A DNA stretch of 64,000 nucleotides, from positions 1 through 64,000 of the forward strand of contig JADDMT010000002.1 in NCBI GenBank assembly GCA_021401465.1, given 5' to 3'. The DNA comes from Teratosphaeria epicoccoides. Lineage: Eukaryota > Ascomycota > Dothideomycetes > Mycosphaerellales > Teratosphaeriaceae. Every line of letters starts with the position of its first letter. Position 1 is the stretch's first letter. Below, piece after piece: positions 34,935 to 46,645 of this stretch. The notes beneath the pieces were generated by a model that ran no database searches, was not told the origin of the DNA, and saw only the letters and a list, made by a program, of their open reading frames with translations. Position numbers and translations under genes: made by a program.

Positions 34935-37900
34935 TAGAAGGTGCGCGGTGACAGTCGATGGCTGGCTTCATTGGTGTGCTTTATCAGATGTACTGCAAAC
35001 AGCTAGATACCCTACTTGAGAAATGATAACAGCAGTTGTATGGTCGTGGTCTTCAGCAGCGTATTAGCATTGGGTTTCACTCAGTCCACGCAATTGAAGT
35101 ACACCAAAACGGGTGTTCGGGTTAGGGTTTGGGTTAGATCTGGTCTTTGTGTTGGGCCTTACGGCTGCTTGTACTGCTATCCTGATATATATGGCGATTC
35201 TGTGGTTCCTGGATATTTCTGCAGGTCTCCTGGAATTCGGGGACAGTTTGATCGCGGTGCGTTGCTTGAAATCCGCGTGCAGGACCCGGTCTACGGGATG
35301 TGCAGCAAAAGGTCACCCACAACGTTGCAGCCGGCCAGCATCAGTAAATCGATTGGTCGTTTCACATGGACGACTGCTTGTTGACACACATGACGGATAG
35401 TTAGGCAGTCAGTCAACCACCCCATCCATATATTGACACAAGAGAGTCAGCATTTGGCAGTCGAGTCAACATTGGAGCAAGTCACGGTACTGGGGACGAG
35501 CTGTCAATTCCAGACGAGCAAGAAGCATCGACACGTATCAGAATGCAGTCAGTCGTACTCATTGTAGTCAATCAGATTCATTGACTGGGGGCTGCACATG
35601 ACTGCATGTCGACACGGTAGATTGAATATCAATGCCATACAATGTTCAAGAAGTCGAGTTGATGGGCTCGGTCGCCCTCGCACATAATGCCAGATCATTT
35701 CAAGCATCTGTACCTTTGTACGTCCAGGGCATTGTCCGATGGATCGCGATCATTCCTACAATTTTCTCGCAGCCAAGGTCTGTCCCTCTCCACGCTTTCC
35801 CTTTGAACATGTACTGTGTCCACTGTACTTGGCCCAAGCTAGTGACCGTACCTGATCATCCCTCACCCTCGGGCCGCTATCCTTGCCCGTGTCGATCTCT
35901 AATTGCAGATCATCGCTCACGTACAAAGGCTCTCGGACGCACAAGTACGACGATCCCAGCCGTCTGCGACCACAACAGGACGCGCACGTGGGCCACGTTG
36001 TGAGTCAATCCGGCTTGCGAGATGGTCAAGAGTCAATTAGGAGGTAGTCCTCACGAGCCCCGCATCGAGGCTTCTTGGCGCGAACAAGTCCGTTGCTGAT
36101 CATCAATAGTCAAAAGATCGACAATCAATGATCGTCGGTGGAAGTCGGCGACAAGTAAGGATCAGGCATGTAGCCTGTGAAAGAGACCACCATGGAGCGG
36201 TGCATCCTCCTACATGGTACCCGGCTGTAGCGCAGAGCTTGCCAACACTTGGAGCGGGCCTTCAACGTCGTTATCATGTTTGGAACTGCACTCCATTGCA
36301 TTGGTCAGCAGAACGCCATTTCACGGTAACGAATACCAACGGCTATTCGATTTGGAAAATGTCTGCGAAGACAAGCCGCAGGCTGCGCGCGCGTTGCCAA
36401 TTTCGAGGATTGCTCAGGTAATACGTTGTCCCTTCGCAGCACGCACTTGGTCGTCGTCATTACCATATCAACAGGGTTGATGTTGGCAAACTTGGTAAGT
36501 AAAGCTGGTGGTGGTGAACTGGCGAAGTAGCAGTGTAGCAGTGCAGAGCTCCATTTCGATGCGTCAATGCAGCCCTACGCGAGACACACATCTTGCTTAT
36601 GCAGGCAGCAGCTCATGAAGTTGAAGTCTATCAGGCCACCATCAAGCATGACCGCCTCTGGCGCACACACACGCAAGCAACAGGGGTAGTAGCATCGGAG
36701 CGTAAACGTGTACCGTGTAGTGGAGGCTTCATGCGGGAGCGGCGCGCCGTATGATGGCACGTTGCCCTGCATTCGGATCCTCCTGCAGCACCATCTTTAC
36801 GAATCAGCGCCCAGCGCCAGAGCCTCCATGCGGGGTTCCAGGACGCGGGGGGTGTATGACTGCCGAAATTGAGATAGAGCTCCATGCTGTAAGCACGGTC
36901 GAAAGAGGAAGCATCTCGCCGATTGGGACGCCCGTTTAATGGACCAGCGTCTTTGCCTCGATGGACGCGCTGTTGTCGTGTACACGGCGCGAAGCAATGC
37001 GAGAAATGCAGGTACATGGGTGCCCGTGGGAGCAGACCGGTGAACGATTGAGCCTCTCGGAGAGCTCGTCGGCTTGTGCGGCTTGACCGGTGTGCCTGCG
37101 CAGCGAAATTTCGATTGTGCTCTCGCATTCCCTGTTCACGGGCTAGTCTTGTGGTCACACGCATCAGTTCGTGACGCGCACTCGCTAGGGTCTGATATCA
37201 AGCATCGTTGAGAATTGTAGCGGCTTCTCTCGACTGCTGGCGTGCAAGTGTGGAGAGCTGACGACGGACCCGAAGGGTCCCGAGGACGATCAAGCTCAAT
37301 GAACATGCTGATTGGTCAATTTAGCGATAGCCATGGTATGATCATCCATGATAATATTTTATTGTTCCAACAAACTGACGAGCCCACTCCAACGGTCGAG
37401 ACAACGCTTGACGGCTCGACAGGCACAGCCCGGAAGCAACGCGAATGGTCTTGTCACTGACAGACTGTCCCCTAAGCCCGTCTGACGACACGTCGGCTGG
37501 TCCTCCGTCTAATGAGCAAGGGTGTCGATATTGGTTCTCGTGGCCTACCCTGTTGGCATCAGAAATGGGAGTTTCGTATTGGTACCTAAAGTTCGGTCGA
37601 AGGATCAAGAGAGTACACACCTAAGCACGTCGGGAGGATGATGGTACCGTGCTTACATCCTCCAGAAAGAATGCTGTGTCAGTCCGATCTCATTTCCAAT
37701 TATATTATTCACGATGGATATGTCAGTTGGCACGCTCGGGTCGTTCAGAACCATCGATTAGTCCTTTACTCCGTATGTTAGATTTGTATCAAGTCCGCTC
37801 GTCGACCCACTCAAGCCGTTTGAACGAGCAGTCTGTGAGCACGAGAAACCGTCGAGGAGCATCGCCGGAAGGCAAGTCGACAGGTTCTGCGTGTCTAGTA

Positions 37901-40091
37901 AACGAGAGGCATACCAAGGGAGATGTCGATCCGTGGTGGTTCTCGCACCATATGACCAATTTTAGTTCGTCTTGTCTATCACGTCTTCACCGTGTGAGCT
38001 CTTGATTGTGTTTCAACAAGCAATTTTTGATGTCGACCAGAAAGCCTATAATGCCTCTACTGGTACCAGAGCAAGAGCACACAGCACAGTCTCTTCTCGC
38101 CGGCGCGCGCGACTGAGGCGGCACAGAAGGCGAACGCCGGGACGAGGCTTTGTGGCCGAAGCCACCCGCACTCCACCAGCGGGTCGGTAACGCGCTGTCT
38201 CCACACTCTAAACACATGGCTTGCAAGCGTGAAGTTTGGTGCAAGGCTGTGGCTATTGCTTGACGATTATTGTTATGGTCGCCGAGACGCTGGCAATTGG
38301 CATGCCGTATGTAGTCATCCCAGGACAGAGCACAGCTGTCCACGCGATATTTCTCACAACTCCATGTGATGTCGACGTAGTCATGAAAATGTTTGAAGGC
38401 GCTCGTGCTTGATAACTGCGGCCGTGTGAGCACATGCAGAGGAAAATTCGGTGCTGAGAAGGCCCACTGAGGTGCGCAGCGAATCGGGCGTTGCACTTGG
38501 ACGGAAAGGGATCAGCAGTGCTTCGAAATTCGCATGCACCAGCAAGCAGCATGCTGTCAGCCTTACCGGATGCTCTTTCGAAGCATTTGTATGGTCGAAG
38601 AGCCGAACGAAGATGACCCGAGTGACGTGAGAGACCTGCAATTACGGCAGAGGCGCAGGAAGGACATCTTGTTCCTCGCCCTACCCGCAATCCTCTGTGC
38701 CTTGAGAGAAATTTGGGCAGAATCTACCGCGTCCGTTACAAAGCATGATTTCAAGATGGATGCAGTGAGACGGCCTGCGATTCGTCATTCGCCCTTCACC
38801 GAAGCGTTCTTGATAGCCGGCACCGGGTTATGTGTTTGTGCCTCCTCCGCCAGTCTCATATTGCTCTGGTCGGCCGTAAAGATGAAACCCATGGTCCGTT
38901 GAGGCGCCCATGTGTGATCTGGATGCGCATTCGCACAAGCTTGCAGATGGGCGGGACTAGGCAAAGAGTGAATATGGTGTTGGGTGACGGCTGTCCTGAC
39001 CGATGTTAGCACGGTGAGAGGAAGCGCTAAACATCCATGCTCATGTGCACTGCCTTGCCAAGAACCTATTATCAGCAGCAGGGCCGCGGCAGGGGCGGGC
39101 GCCATGCTTCTTGTGCTTAGCGGGCAGCCCGAGGACACCGCTGCTGCTACTGCGCCGCCAACCGCTCGCCCAAGCCTCGCGCATGCCGCTAGATTGGCGG
39201 AAATCCCGATGCTTGTCCTATCATCTGCTGCAATGGCATCCGGGAGCGTGGGTCGAGGAGGTGTGCGCGATGGATCATGGCGATGCTGCCCCTCTCGCTG
39301 CATCCGCCCGCATACACTGGCCCAGTCGGTCGTGGCGCGTTTCGCTTTGGGAGCAGGTGAGCATCGGCCGCACGATTTCGGAAGCTGCTAGCGTACGATG
39401 TGCTGCGTGTTCGGTGTTCACGCATTCTTTGTGCAGCACTGGGTCGGCGGCTTCACCGTCAAGCAACCACTGCACAGCGGGGGTGTCGCTATCGGATATG
39501 GCGAGTGGATGGACGGACTCCAAGGCAGATCGCATAATCAAAGTGTGGCAGGTCCGGTCACGCCTCTCGCCAATGGCGGATTGACCGTCTAAACCATGCA
39601 CCTGCAGGGGCCGAATGACGGTAGAAAAGGCACGCACTAAAAGTTGGCACTGGTAGGAGGGCAGTAGTGTACATTAAAGGGTCCTGGCGTGTATGCGTGG
39701 CTTGCCTGGGGCCGAATGTAGTCCTATATACATCCTGCGTCTGACTCCGCCCTCCAACGCGATCCGCCATTTATTTTGCGACGTCAGCACTGCCCTGCTG
39801 GGCTTCCATAGCGATATAGGTTGCTGCCGTCCCCGAACAAAAGCAACATAGGGCTGGATCGCAACCCAGACTAATCCATCCACCAAACTCAGGACCTACT
39901 ACGTGGTCAAGCCTCGATCAACAAGCAATCACGAAGCAGACTTGAACAATATCCCGAACAACCGTGACAGTTTGGTAGGTCAGCATCGTTCCGATTGCAT
40001 AACGCGTCAGGGAAAGCCTGGGCAATTCTGACAACATAGCCACAGTCGCGGCGCCGAGTCCGTTCAACATCGCTACTTCGTAGCACCCAAC
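34935..40091. other. 5.2 kb gene-poor spacer
   Basis: The longest non-coding stretch in the window. Frames reach 179 codons (39045-39584) but are compositionally biased and domain-free. It holds a telomere-like tract near 35120, a cluster of GTCA/TGAC motifs at 35395-35600 and scattered weak TATA-like sites. No tRNA, rRNA, or transposon coding region or ends were recognised. The last kilobase should be the promoter of the zinc-finger gene, since long upstream regions are common for fungal transcription factors. Confidence 0.5.
35119..35137 (+). repeat. Interstitial telomere-like tract
   Basis: Three consecutive six-base units read GGGTTA, GGGTTT, GGGTTA (the middle unit degenerate), preceded by GGGTGTTC. 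This is the permuted TTAGGG telomere repeat used by filamentous ascomycetes. It is too short to be a functional telomere and may be a healed break scar, a binding site, or chance. Confidence 0.6.
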
Positions 40092-42563
40092 ATGGCCACA
40101 TTCGCAGAATATCAGGCACGAACGATGGCATCCAGCAACGACTTCACCTTATATCCTAATCAATACCAAGAGCAATGGAACGATCACAGTTTCATAGCGA
40201 CAAACAGCTTCCAAGATCAGTCATATATGCATACAACCACCTTCGAATCTTTTCCAACACAACAAGCATACGTCCACCCAGACCAAGACCAATTCATCTT
40301 TGGCAGCCAGGCCTTCCAACAAAGTAAAAACAATTTTCAGGCGCCAAGTCCTCACTACTCACCTGCAAACTCCGCATCGCATTCTCTCGACTACCAAACG
40401 GCGCCGAAATTCTCGTCGACGTCGGACTCTGGAGCTTCAGTACAGAGCACCATCTCGTCAGCGATGGGCTCGCCTGCACCTCATCAACAGCAAGTCAACG
40501 AGTGGAATCAGCAGCAGATAAGCACAGTACCTGGCATTGTCCATCATGATAGCCTATGCCAGGAAATGTTTACGACTACTGGCTACGACCTCGAGACTGG
40601 GACCGTTACTGACAAGGGCTGTGTCGGTGAGTTCCCAGACGTTTTTTTTCCCTCAACCGCAAACAGTTGCACCCTTTCAACTCTCTGCTACCCCATTTTC
40701 CGATCGCCTCGAAACGGCCAAATTGTTGGGAGAGTGGTCGAGTCCAGGCCTTCGACGCCAGCGCATTTCGATACCTGCGATCAGCAGCATGAAAGCTGGA
40801 CCCACGAGCCCAAGCGACAGTGTGTTCAAGTCGCCGTCTACACCAGCATCGGCAAGCTCTCCCCTGCTGGAACGTGTTCAAAGCAAGCGAAGCGACCGGT
40901 TCGCTCGACAGGCAATCCAAGAAGAGCGCGATGGGTCAATCCAGACCTCGTCCATGAGATCCGTCGAAAGCAACCTCCCATCCCGTTTACATGCACCACT
41001 GTCTCTCAGCACCCCTTTCTTTACTCAATCTAGTGGCCATTTCGTACCCCCTCTTGAATCTTCTTGTCCGTCTCCCTCAGTCCTCCTGCAAATCTTGTCT
41101 GATGCTCTCATCTGGCTGAAGAAGGGAAGCATTTGCTGATCTTGCGATGGACAGATCCTTCTCTCATTCAATCTTACTCACCACCTCATTTCACTGGCGC
41201 ACAATTCCCTGACTTGCCAGTAGCACCATCACCACAGCCGACTAGCTATGCTTCAGCGCCATCTCCAGCCCCTGATGCTAAGTTGGCCATCCAAAGTCCA
41301 CGACAATCCAGTGGCAAAGCTCCCTCGCCGTATCTTAATCCCTGCGGTTGGCAGCCATATCCAGGCTCGCGACGACAGTCCGTCGACTCGGTACGTTCAC
41401 GGCAAAGCCAAGTATCGCATTCTTCAGATGATTCCAACAAAGGCCTCTGCCCCATCCCTACGTGCGGCAGGCACGTAAAAGACCTCAAAGCACACATGCT
41501 CACTCACCAGAACGAGCGACCTGAGAAGTGCCCGATACCAACATGTGACTACCACATCAAAGGGTTTGCGCGCAAGTACGACAAGAACCGACACACCCTA
41601 ACGCACTACAAGGGCACCATGGTCTGCGGCTTCTGTCCTGGCAGCGGTAGCGCGGCTGAGAAAAGCTTCAATCGTGCCGACGTTTTCAAGAGGCATCTGA
41701 CATCAGTACACGGCGTAGAGCAGACTGCGCCAAACACTCGCAAGAAGAGCCCGACAGCATCGATCAAGAAGGCGTTTGGTTCGCGAGATGTCTCAGGCAT
41801 GTGCTCCACGTGTGGCGTGACTTTCGCAAGCGCTCAGGATTTCTACGAACATCTTGACGACTGTGTTCTCCGCGTTGTGCAGCAGGCTGATCCTAGCGAG
41901 GCCATCAACGAGAAGCTGCTGTGTTCCATCGCAGGGGATAAATTGGTCCAGGAGACGATGGAGAAGCACATGCTGCCCACTGCCGCCGACTACAACGGCC
42001 CAACATCGTTTGATGAGGAAGAGGAACCGGAGGATGAGGACGAGATCGATGAGGACGACACAAACGACGGGACATATGGCAGCCGGTCTGCGAAGTCTGG
42101 GAAGGGTACGATCAAGGCCCGCAAAGGAGGCAACTTCAGCCTTCAGCTGACACATCCTCGAGCCGGTGGTGGCGTCAGCAAGCCTGTGCAGAAGAAAGGA
42201 TTGACTTACTCGAAGAATGGCGTGCCTCTGGCCGTGCCAATGAGCGGCAAAGGCTCGAAGCGCAGAAAGAATTACCCACTCTCGTGGGGCGCAGCTCCGG
42301 AGAAGATGAAGATGAGGAAGAGGGTCCTGTGTGTCTTCGATGGACCACGGCGCCTCTGGAAGGACGACATGATGCTTGATGCCGATCATGAAGTCCGGAT
42401 ACCATTGCAGAGCGACACTGACGGCAGAGGAGCATGGGTTACTGACCTCGATGTCCAGACTGTGCGCAGGGCGGAGGGTATCCTGAATGCCACCGAGGAA
42501 GAGAAAGGTCCTTGGCTGGAGGGGGATGATGGTGTGCTGGATCGCCTGATGGCCCAGAAATGA
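40092..42563 (+). CDS. C2H2 zinc-finger protein, probable transcription factor
   Basis: Proposed exons 40092-40626, 40667-41065 and 41155-42563 give 780 residues. The N-terminal half is Gln/Ser/Pro-rich (activation-domain-like). Fingers lie in exon 3: CPIPTCGRHVKDLKAHMLTH, a second CPIPTCDYHIKG...HTLTH, a third CGFCPGSG...HLTSVH, and a CX2C...HX3C variant (CSTCGVTFASAQDFYEHLDDC). An acidic run (DEEEEPEDEDEIDEDD) and a basic linker follow. Frame analysis proves that the three reading frames belong together, but both junctions are uncertain. Junction 1 is either a 40-bp intron or an extra T in a T8 run, and junction 2 uses a GTCCGT donor I chose by phase. The target genes are unknown. Confidence 0.78.
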
Positions 42564-43096
42564 GGGGTTTCGAATATTTGCGACAGGTGCGAACCTTGAG
42601 CAGCTTGCAATCTGCACCTGTATTTCTTAGCGCAGCGAACATGATACCTTGCTTGGAATGCACAGAGAGACATATGTATGATTGACTGATGGATGAACGA
42701 CGATAGCGCCAGACTGCATAGCGTGGCATCTTCCTCGCTCAGACTTATCAGTAGAACGATGTCAGTAGTGCTGGACACCAACAGTATGACACATGAGGAA
42801 CACCCAGACATACCTACTTTTAGCCCTCACCCATTTTCCACTCCTCGAACTTTACATGTAAGGAACGCTGCCACATCGATGATGCCTACCTTAGTGTTGC
42901 ATGCGGGATGGGTCCTTTGGCACAACAAGTCAGAGGGCCCCGAGAGCAACTTTGGGCTTTTCATGGCAAAAATTATATGTCATTCAGTAGCAACATCAAA
43001 AGACACGGTGGCTGCGAACAGCCGATATCCTGTTTCTGACCTGATAACCTCGTTAATGTATGTTGGGCTGGCAGGAACTGGGAGATGTGTGGTGGC

Positions 43097-43168
43097 ATAC
43101 CTTGGCAGGGCTCGAACCTGCAACCACTTGATTCGTAGTCAAGCACTCTACCATTGAGCCACAAGGCC
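43097..43168 (-). tRNA. tRNA-Arg (anticodon ACG)
   Basis: A 72-nt cloverleaf without intron. The D arm GCTC/GAGT, anticodon arm CTTGA-CTACGAA-TCAAG with anticodon ACG, and T arm GCAGG-TTCGAGC-CCTGC all pair. The acceptor stem GGCCTTG/CAAGGTA has a G1-A72 mismatch and a G2-U71 wobble. A TATA-like tract lies about 26-36 bp upstream. I see no T4 Pol III terminator within 100 bp downstream, so a slightly degenerate copy is possible. Confidence 0.88.
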
Positions 43169-43192
43169 TGAGTCAGTGTTGTGGTGGGGTGC

Positions 43193-43205
43193 GATATATA
43201 TATAG
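43193..43205 (-). promoter_or_regulatory. TATA-like tract upstream of tRNA-Arg
   Basis: An alternating TATATATATAT run centred about 30 bp before the tRNA 5' end, the usual place for TFIIIB contact in fungal tRNA genes. Confidence 0.5.
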
Positions 43206-43456
43206 TACAGATGTGGTGGCCGCCGCTAATGAGCCCGCTCAGATTCCGCGTGAACCTTCCAGATCGGACTAGTGCCACTGCAGTACCACACTCCACCTCT
43301 GGCCACACCCCACCTTGGAGCTCCCCTATCTGTACCTTCTGCTCTGGCAAGTCGACTGTGCATCTTTGATCAATCCAGGCTTGACGAGACAAGCTTCTCC
43401 CTTGGCCGCGATCGCGCGTCAGAGATGCAGGTAGGTAGAGGTATTTCAATGTGGAA

Positions 43457-45242
43457 ATGAGCTTTTTAATACCTCGATTCTTTAGAGGTCTTCATACCCT
43501 AGCCATCAATCGTGCTTCCTTTACAAGCTTCACAACTTCAGGTCGACTACAAACACGCAAGATGTCTGGTCTCACCGTAGACCTCACCGCGCCAAATGGC
43601 AAGAGGTACATTCAGCCAACCGGCTTATTCATCAACAACGAATGGGTGGCAGGCTCGAAGGGCAATAGGATCTCATCGATCAATCCCACCGATGAGAGCG
43701 AAATCGCTTCCGTGCATGCCGCTGAGCCTGAGGACGTAGACAAGGCCGTCCAGGCTGCCAGAGCTGCCTTCCAACCCGGACAGCCATGGCGAGAATTGAG
43801 CAGCACCGAGCGTGGCGACTTGATGCACAAGCTCAGCCAATTGGTGGAGCAAAACAAGGAGCTTCTAGCAACTATCGAAACGTGGGACAACGGTAGGAGA
43901 CACGGTCTGGTGGTCGTTATTTGCTAAGCTGACCGGCCTCAGGCAAACCATATCAAGTATCGCTCAACGAGGATCTGGCTGAGGTGTCTGGGACTCTCAA
44001 GTATTATGCAGGATATGCGGACAAGGTCTATGGCCAGGTCATTGAAACATCGAATGCGAAGTTTGCGTACACCATTCGCGAGCCAATAGGGGTCTGTGGG
44101 CAGATTATTCGTGAGATTGCAAACTCGATCTAGCATAGCGATGTCTTTGAATCTGACAGTCTTTGTCCAGCCTGGAACTACCCACTAGCAATGGCAGCAT
44201 GGAAGCTCGGACCTGCTCTCGCGAGCGGGAACACTGTTGTTCTGAAGCCCGCCGAACAGACACCTCTCTCGATCCTGGTCTTTGCCAACTTAATCAAGGA
44301 AGCCGGCTTCCCACCTGGCGTTGTCAACATCATCAACGGATATGGTCGTGTAGCCGGCTCGGCGATCGCACAACACCTCGGGATCGACAAAATTGCATTC
44401 ACCGGCTCCACCGCTACAGGCAAGGAAATCATGAAGTCAGCTGCCATCAATCTCAAGAACATTACTCTAGAGACTGGCGGCAAGAGTCCTTTGCTGGTGT
44501 TTGACGACGCAGACCTAGACCAGGCGATCAAATGGAGCCACATCGGTATTATGTCCAACCAAGGCCAGATCTGCACTTCCACCTCCCGCATCCTCGTCCA
44601 AGAAGGCATCTACGACCAATTCGTAGAGGCGTTCAAGAAGCAGGTCTCTGCCGTGAGCAAAGTCGGCGACCCGTTTAGAGACGACACCTTTCAAGGTCCG
44701 CAGGTCACGAAAGCGCAGTACGAGCGTGTGCTCTCCTACATTGAGAGCGGCAAGTCTGAAGGCGCCACGCTCGCTCTCGGTGGTGACGCATACAAGGATG
44801 TGGGCGGGAAGGGCTTCTTCGTTGCTCCCACTGTCTTCACTGATGTCAAGTCCACGCATCGGATCTTCAGAGAAGAAGTGTTCGGACCCTTCGTCGTGAT
44901 TGTCTCCTTTAAGGATGAGGATGAAGCTCTGGCAAAGGCGAATGACACTACGTATGGCTTGGGCTCTGCGGTGTTTACGAAGGACATTGTGAAGGCGCAT
45001 AGAGTAGCTCGCAAGATCGAAGCGGGCACGGTGTGGGTCAACAGCAGTCAAGACAGCGACTTCAGGATACCATTTGGCGGTGAGCAACAAACCACGTGAA
45101 TATGACAGACTGTGCTGGTGCTGACAGACATCGCAATATAGGCGTGAAGCAGTCAGGTATCGGGAGAGAACTAGGAGAGGCTGGCCTGGAAGCCTACACC
45201 AACAAGAAAGCAGTTCATGTGAACCTGGGGACTTGGTTGTGA
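43457..45242 (+). CDS. NAD(P)-dependent aldehyde dehydrogenase (ALDH superfamily)
   Basis: Exons 43457-43892, 43943-44110, 44171-45079 and 45142-45242 give 537 residues. Starting at the internal ATG 43562 (MSGLTVDLTAPNG) gives the standard 502-residue cytosolic form. In that numbering the general base is Glu267 (LETGGKS) and the nucleophile Cys301 (GQICTST). The Rossmann-associated PWNYPLAMAAWK and FTGSTATGKEI blocks and the C-terminal PFGGVKQSGIGRELG are typical. It oxidises aldehydes to acids, for example acetaldehyde in ethanol catabolism. The 35-residue N-terminal extension has no acidic residue and many Arg/Ser/Thr, like a mitochondrial presequence, so both compartments may be served. 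The O-methyltransferase relic next door is on the opposite strand. Confidence 0.93.
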
Positions 45243-45537
45243 GTGATTGGTGGAGTGTGCAATGCCAGTACGAGTGTGCTTGTCTCCAATGGCAAGGCTG
45301 AGAGGTCCATGTAGACCTGATGCAGGGCCGGCCACGCCTCGGCCCTCAGCAGAGCCTCACCCCCAGAGCAAGCTGTAACAGGAGCAAAGTGGACACTACG
45401 CCGAAGGACCAGTGGACTGTGCCAGGTGGTATCATGGAAATATGCCCTCCCAAGGCCTTATTCCCTGCTCCCGACTTTCGCTGTATGATTAGATGCCATA
45501 AGTTTGGCAGCTTTGCTGCTCGGCACCTCGCCAAACC

Positions 45538-46388
45538 CTACGCCCACCTCCTTACCCTCGTCTCAACCACACTCTCCACCGTCCCGTCCGTCTCGCAGAT
45601 CCCGACAATTTCCAACCCAACCTCATCCAAAACCTTCACCCGCTGGCCCTCTGTCCTCTCCATCCCAATGCACACGGACATCATATCGATACTCGTCTTC
45701 GCAGCCTTCAAACCCAACCCAGCATCCGGCAAGCACCATTCCTCAAGCAGGAGCCGCGAATAACTCGGTTCCACAGCAGCAACCGTGTCCCAGAGAAGTC
45801 GACAGCAACGCGCAGCATCCCACATCATGACAGGCGGAGCGCAAGAGGTAGACGCGAGCACCCTCCAATGGTTGCGGAGTGAAGAAGTCCTAGGCCATCA
45901 GCTCTACGTGCTCAGGTGGGACAGCGATATCATTGATTGTGTCTGGGAGATCTTGGAGGACGCAGCGACGGCGAAGGCCTGGGGATTGCTTCCTGCAAGC
46001 TCCGACTCGACCGCCCACACCGCCGCCGCCGCCGTCGAGCATCAGCAGGCTGTCGTCACTTGTGTTGAGGGCTTCGCCTTTCAGCTTGGCAGCGGGCGGG
46101 TACCGCTCATGCCACGGCTGCACCTGGCCACCGCGCCTGGCGGCCTTCGTGTGGAGATCAAAATTGGCTCCCCGCTCCGGTGACTCTCCGAGTAGCTGCG
46201 AAAAGACTTGTCGTCGAATGCGAACCGCAGCGCGCTCTGGTCTATGTGCTTGCCTTCATGTAAATGCGTTCCTCGCAGTTAGTCTCTGATACTTTGGTGT
46301 TTGAGCGGTAGGTAGCCACGTCGACCTCGTCATACATGCCAGAAGCTGCGACGAGTCGCAGTAATGGCTCTGTTGACTGATCCGCCAT
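45538..46388 (-). pseudogene. Decayed O-methyltransferase (SAM-dependent, fungal secondary-metabolism type)
   Basis: Fragments in different minus-strand frames line up with a class I-like plant/fungal O-methyltransferase. A dimerisation segment (EPLLRLVAASGMYDEVDVATY) reads from 46388; then PERG...WHERYP; the SAM site (LDGGGGGVGGRV); LQDLP; EHVELMA-stop-DFFTPQP; LEGARVYLLR; and, after a one-base insertion near 45818-45828 that splits the catalytic HDW, the C-terminal LLLEEWCLPD and IDMMSVCIGMERTE. TAG at 45890-45892 interrupts the frame, another TAG at 46242-46244 ends the N-terminal piece, and part of the middle is missing. It cannot make a full enzyme. Enzymes of this type methylate phenolic metabolites. 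No other biosynthetic genes lie nearby. Confidence 0.75.
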
Positions 46389-46645
46389 GGGCGCTTTTGA
46401 CGCCCAGCGGGTTGACCATTTGATTCAATCAAAGTCTATCAGTTTTGATGTATCAGAGTGCCTGAAGTCCATTTTCAGCCATGCAGCTAATGTCGTGGGC
46501 GCCGAGGGATCTATAAATACGGTATCGCTATCCTGCAGGGGGAATGCCTAGGTTGCACACACAGTTTGCATTCTGATCGATACAGTCACATGGTGACTAC
46601 AATGACAGAGGCATCTGGAGCTGATAGCAGGACTACATCCCGAGA

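Larger units (their letters stand above)
42564..43456. other. Spacer carrying a tRNA gene
   Basis: Apart from tRNA-Arg and its upstream TATA-like tract, no feature is visible. A three-codon uORF (ATG at 43449) sits directly before the aldehyde dehydrogenase start; its stop overlaps that ATG. Confidence 0.4.

Noticed and set aside
39045..39584. 179-codon plus-strand frame
   Set aside because: Low-complexity Ser/Ala/Cys/Arg translation, no domain, overlapping similar-length frames on both strands as expected in GC-rich non-coding DNA.
34935..40091. Transposon or viral insertion in the large gap
   Set aside because: No reverse transcriptase, transposase, integrase or capsid motif in any frame, and no terminal repeats noticed by eye.
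45504..46183. Plus-strand frames of 108-147 codons over the methyltransferase relic
   Set aside because: The minus strand carries ordered O-methyltransferase motifs; the plus frames have none.
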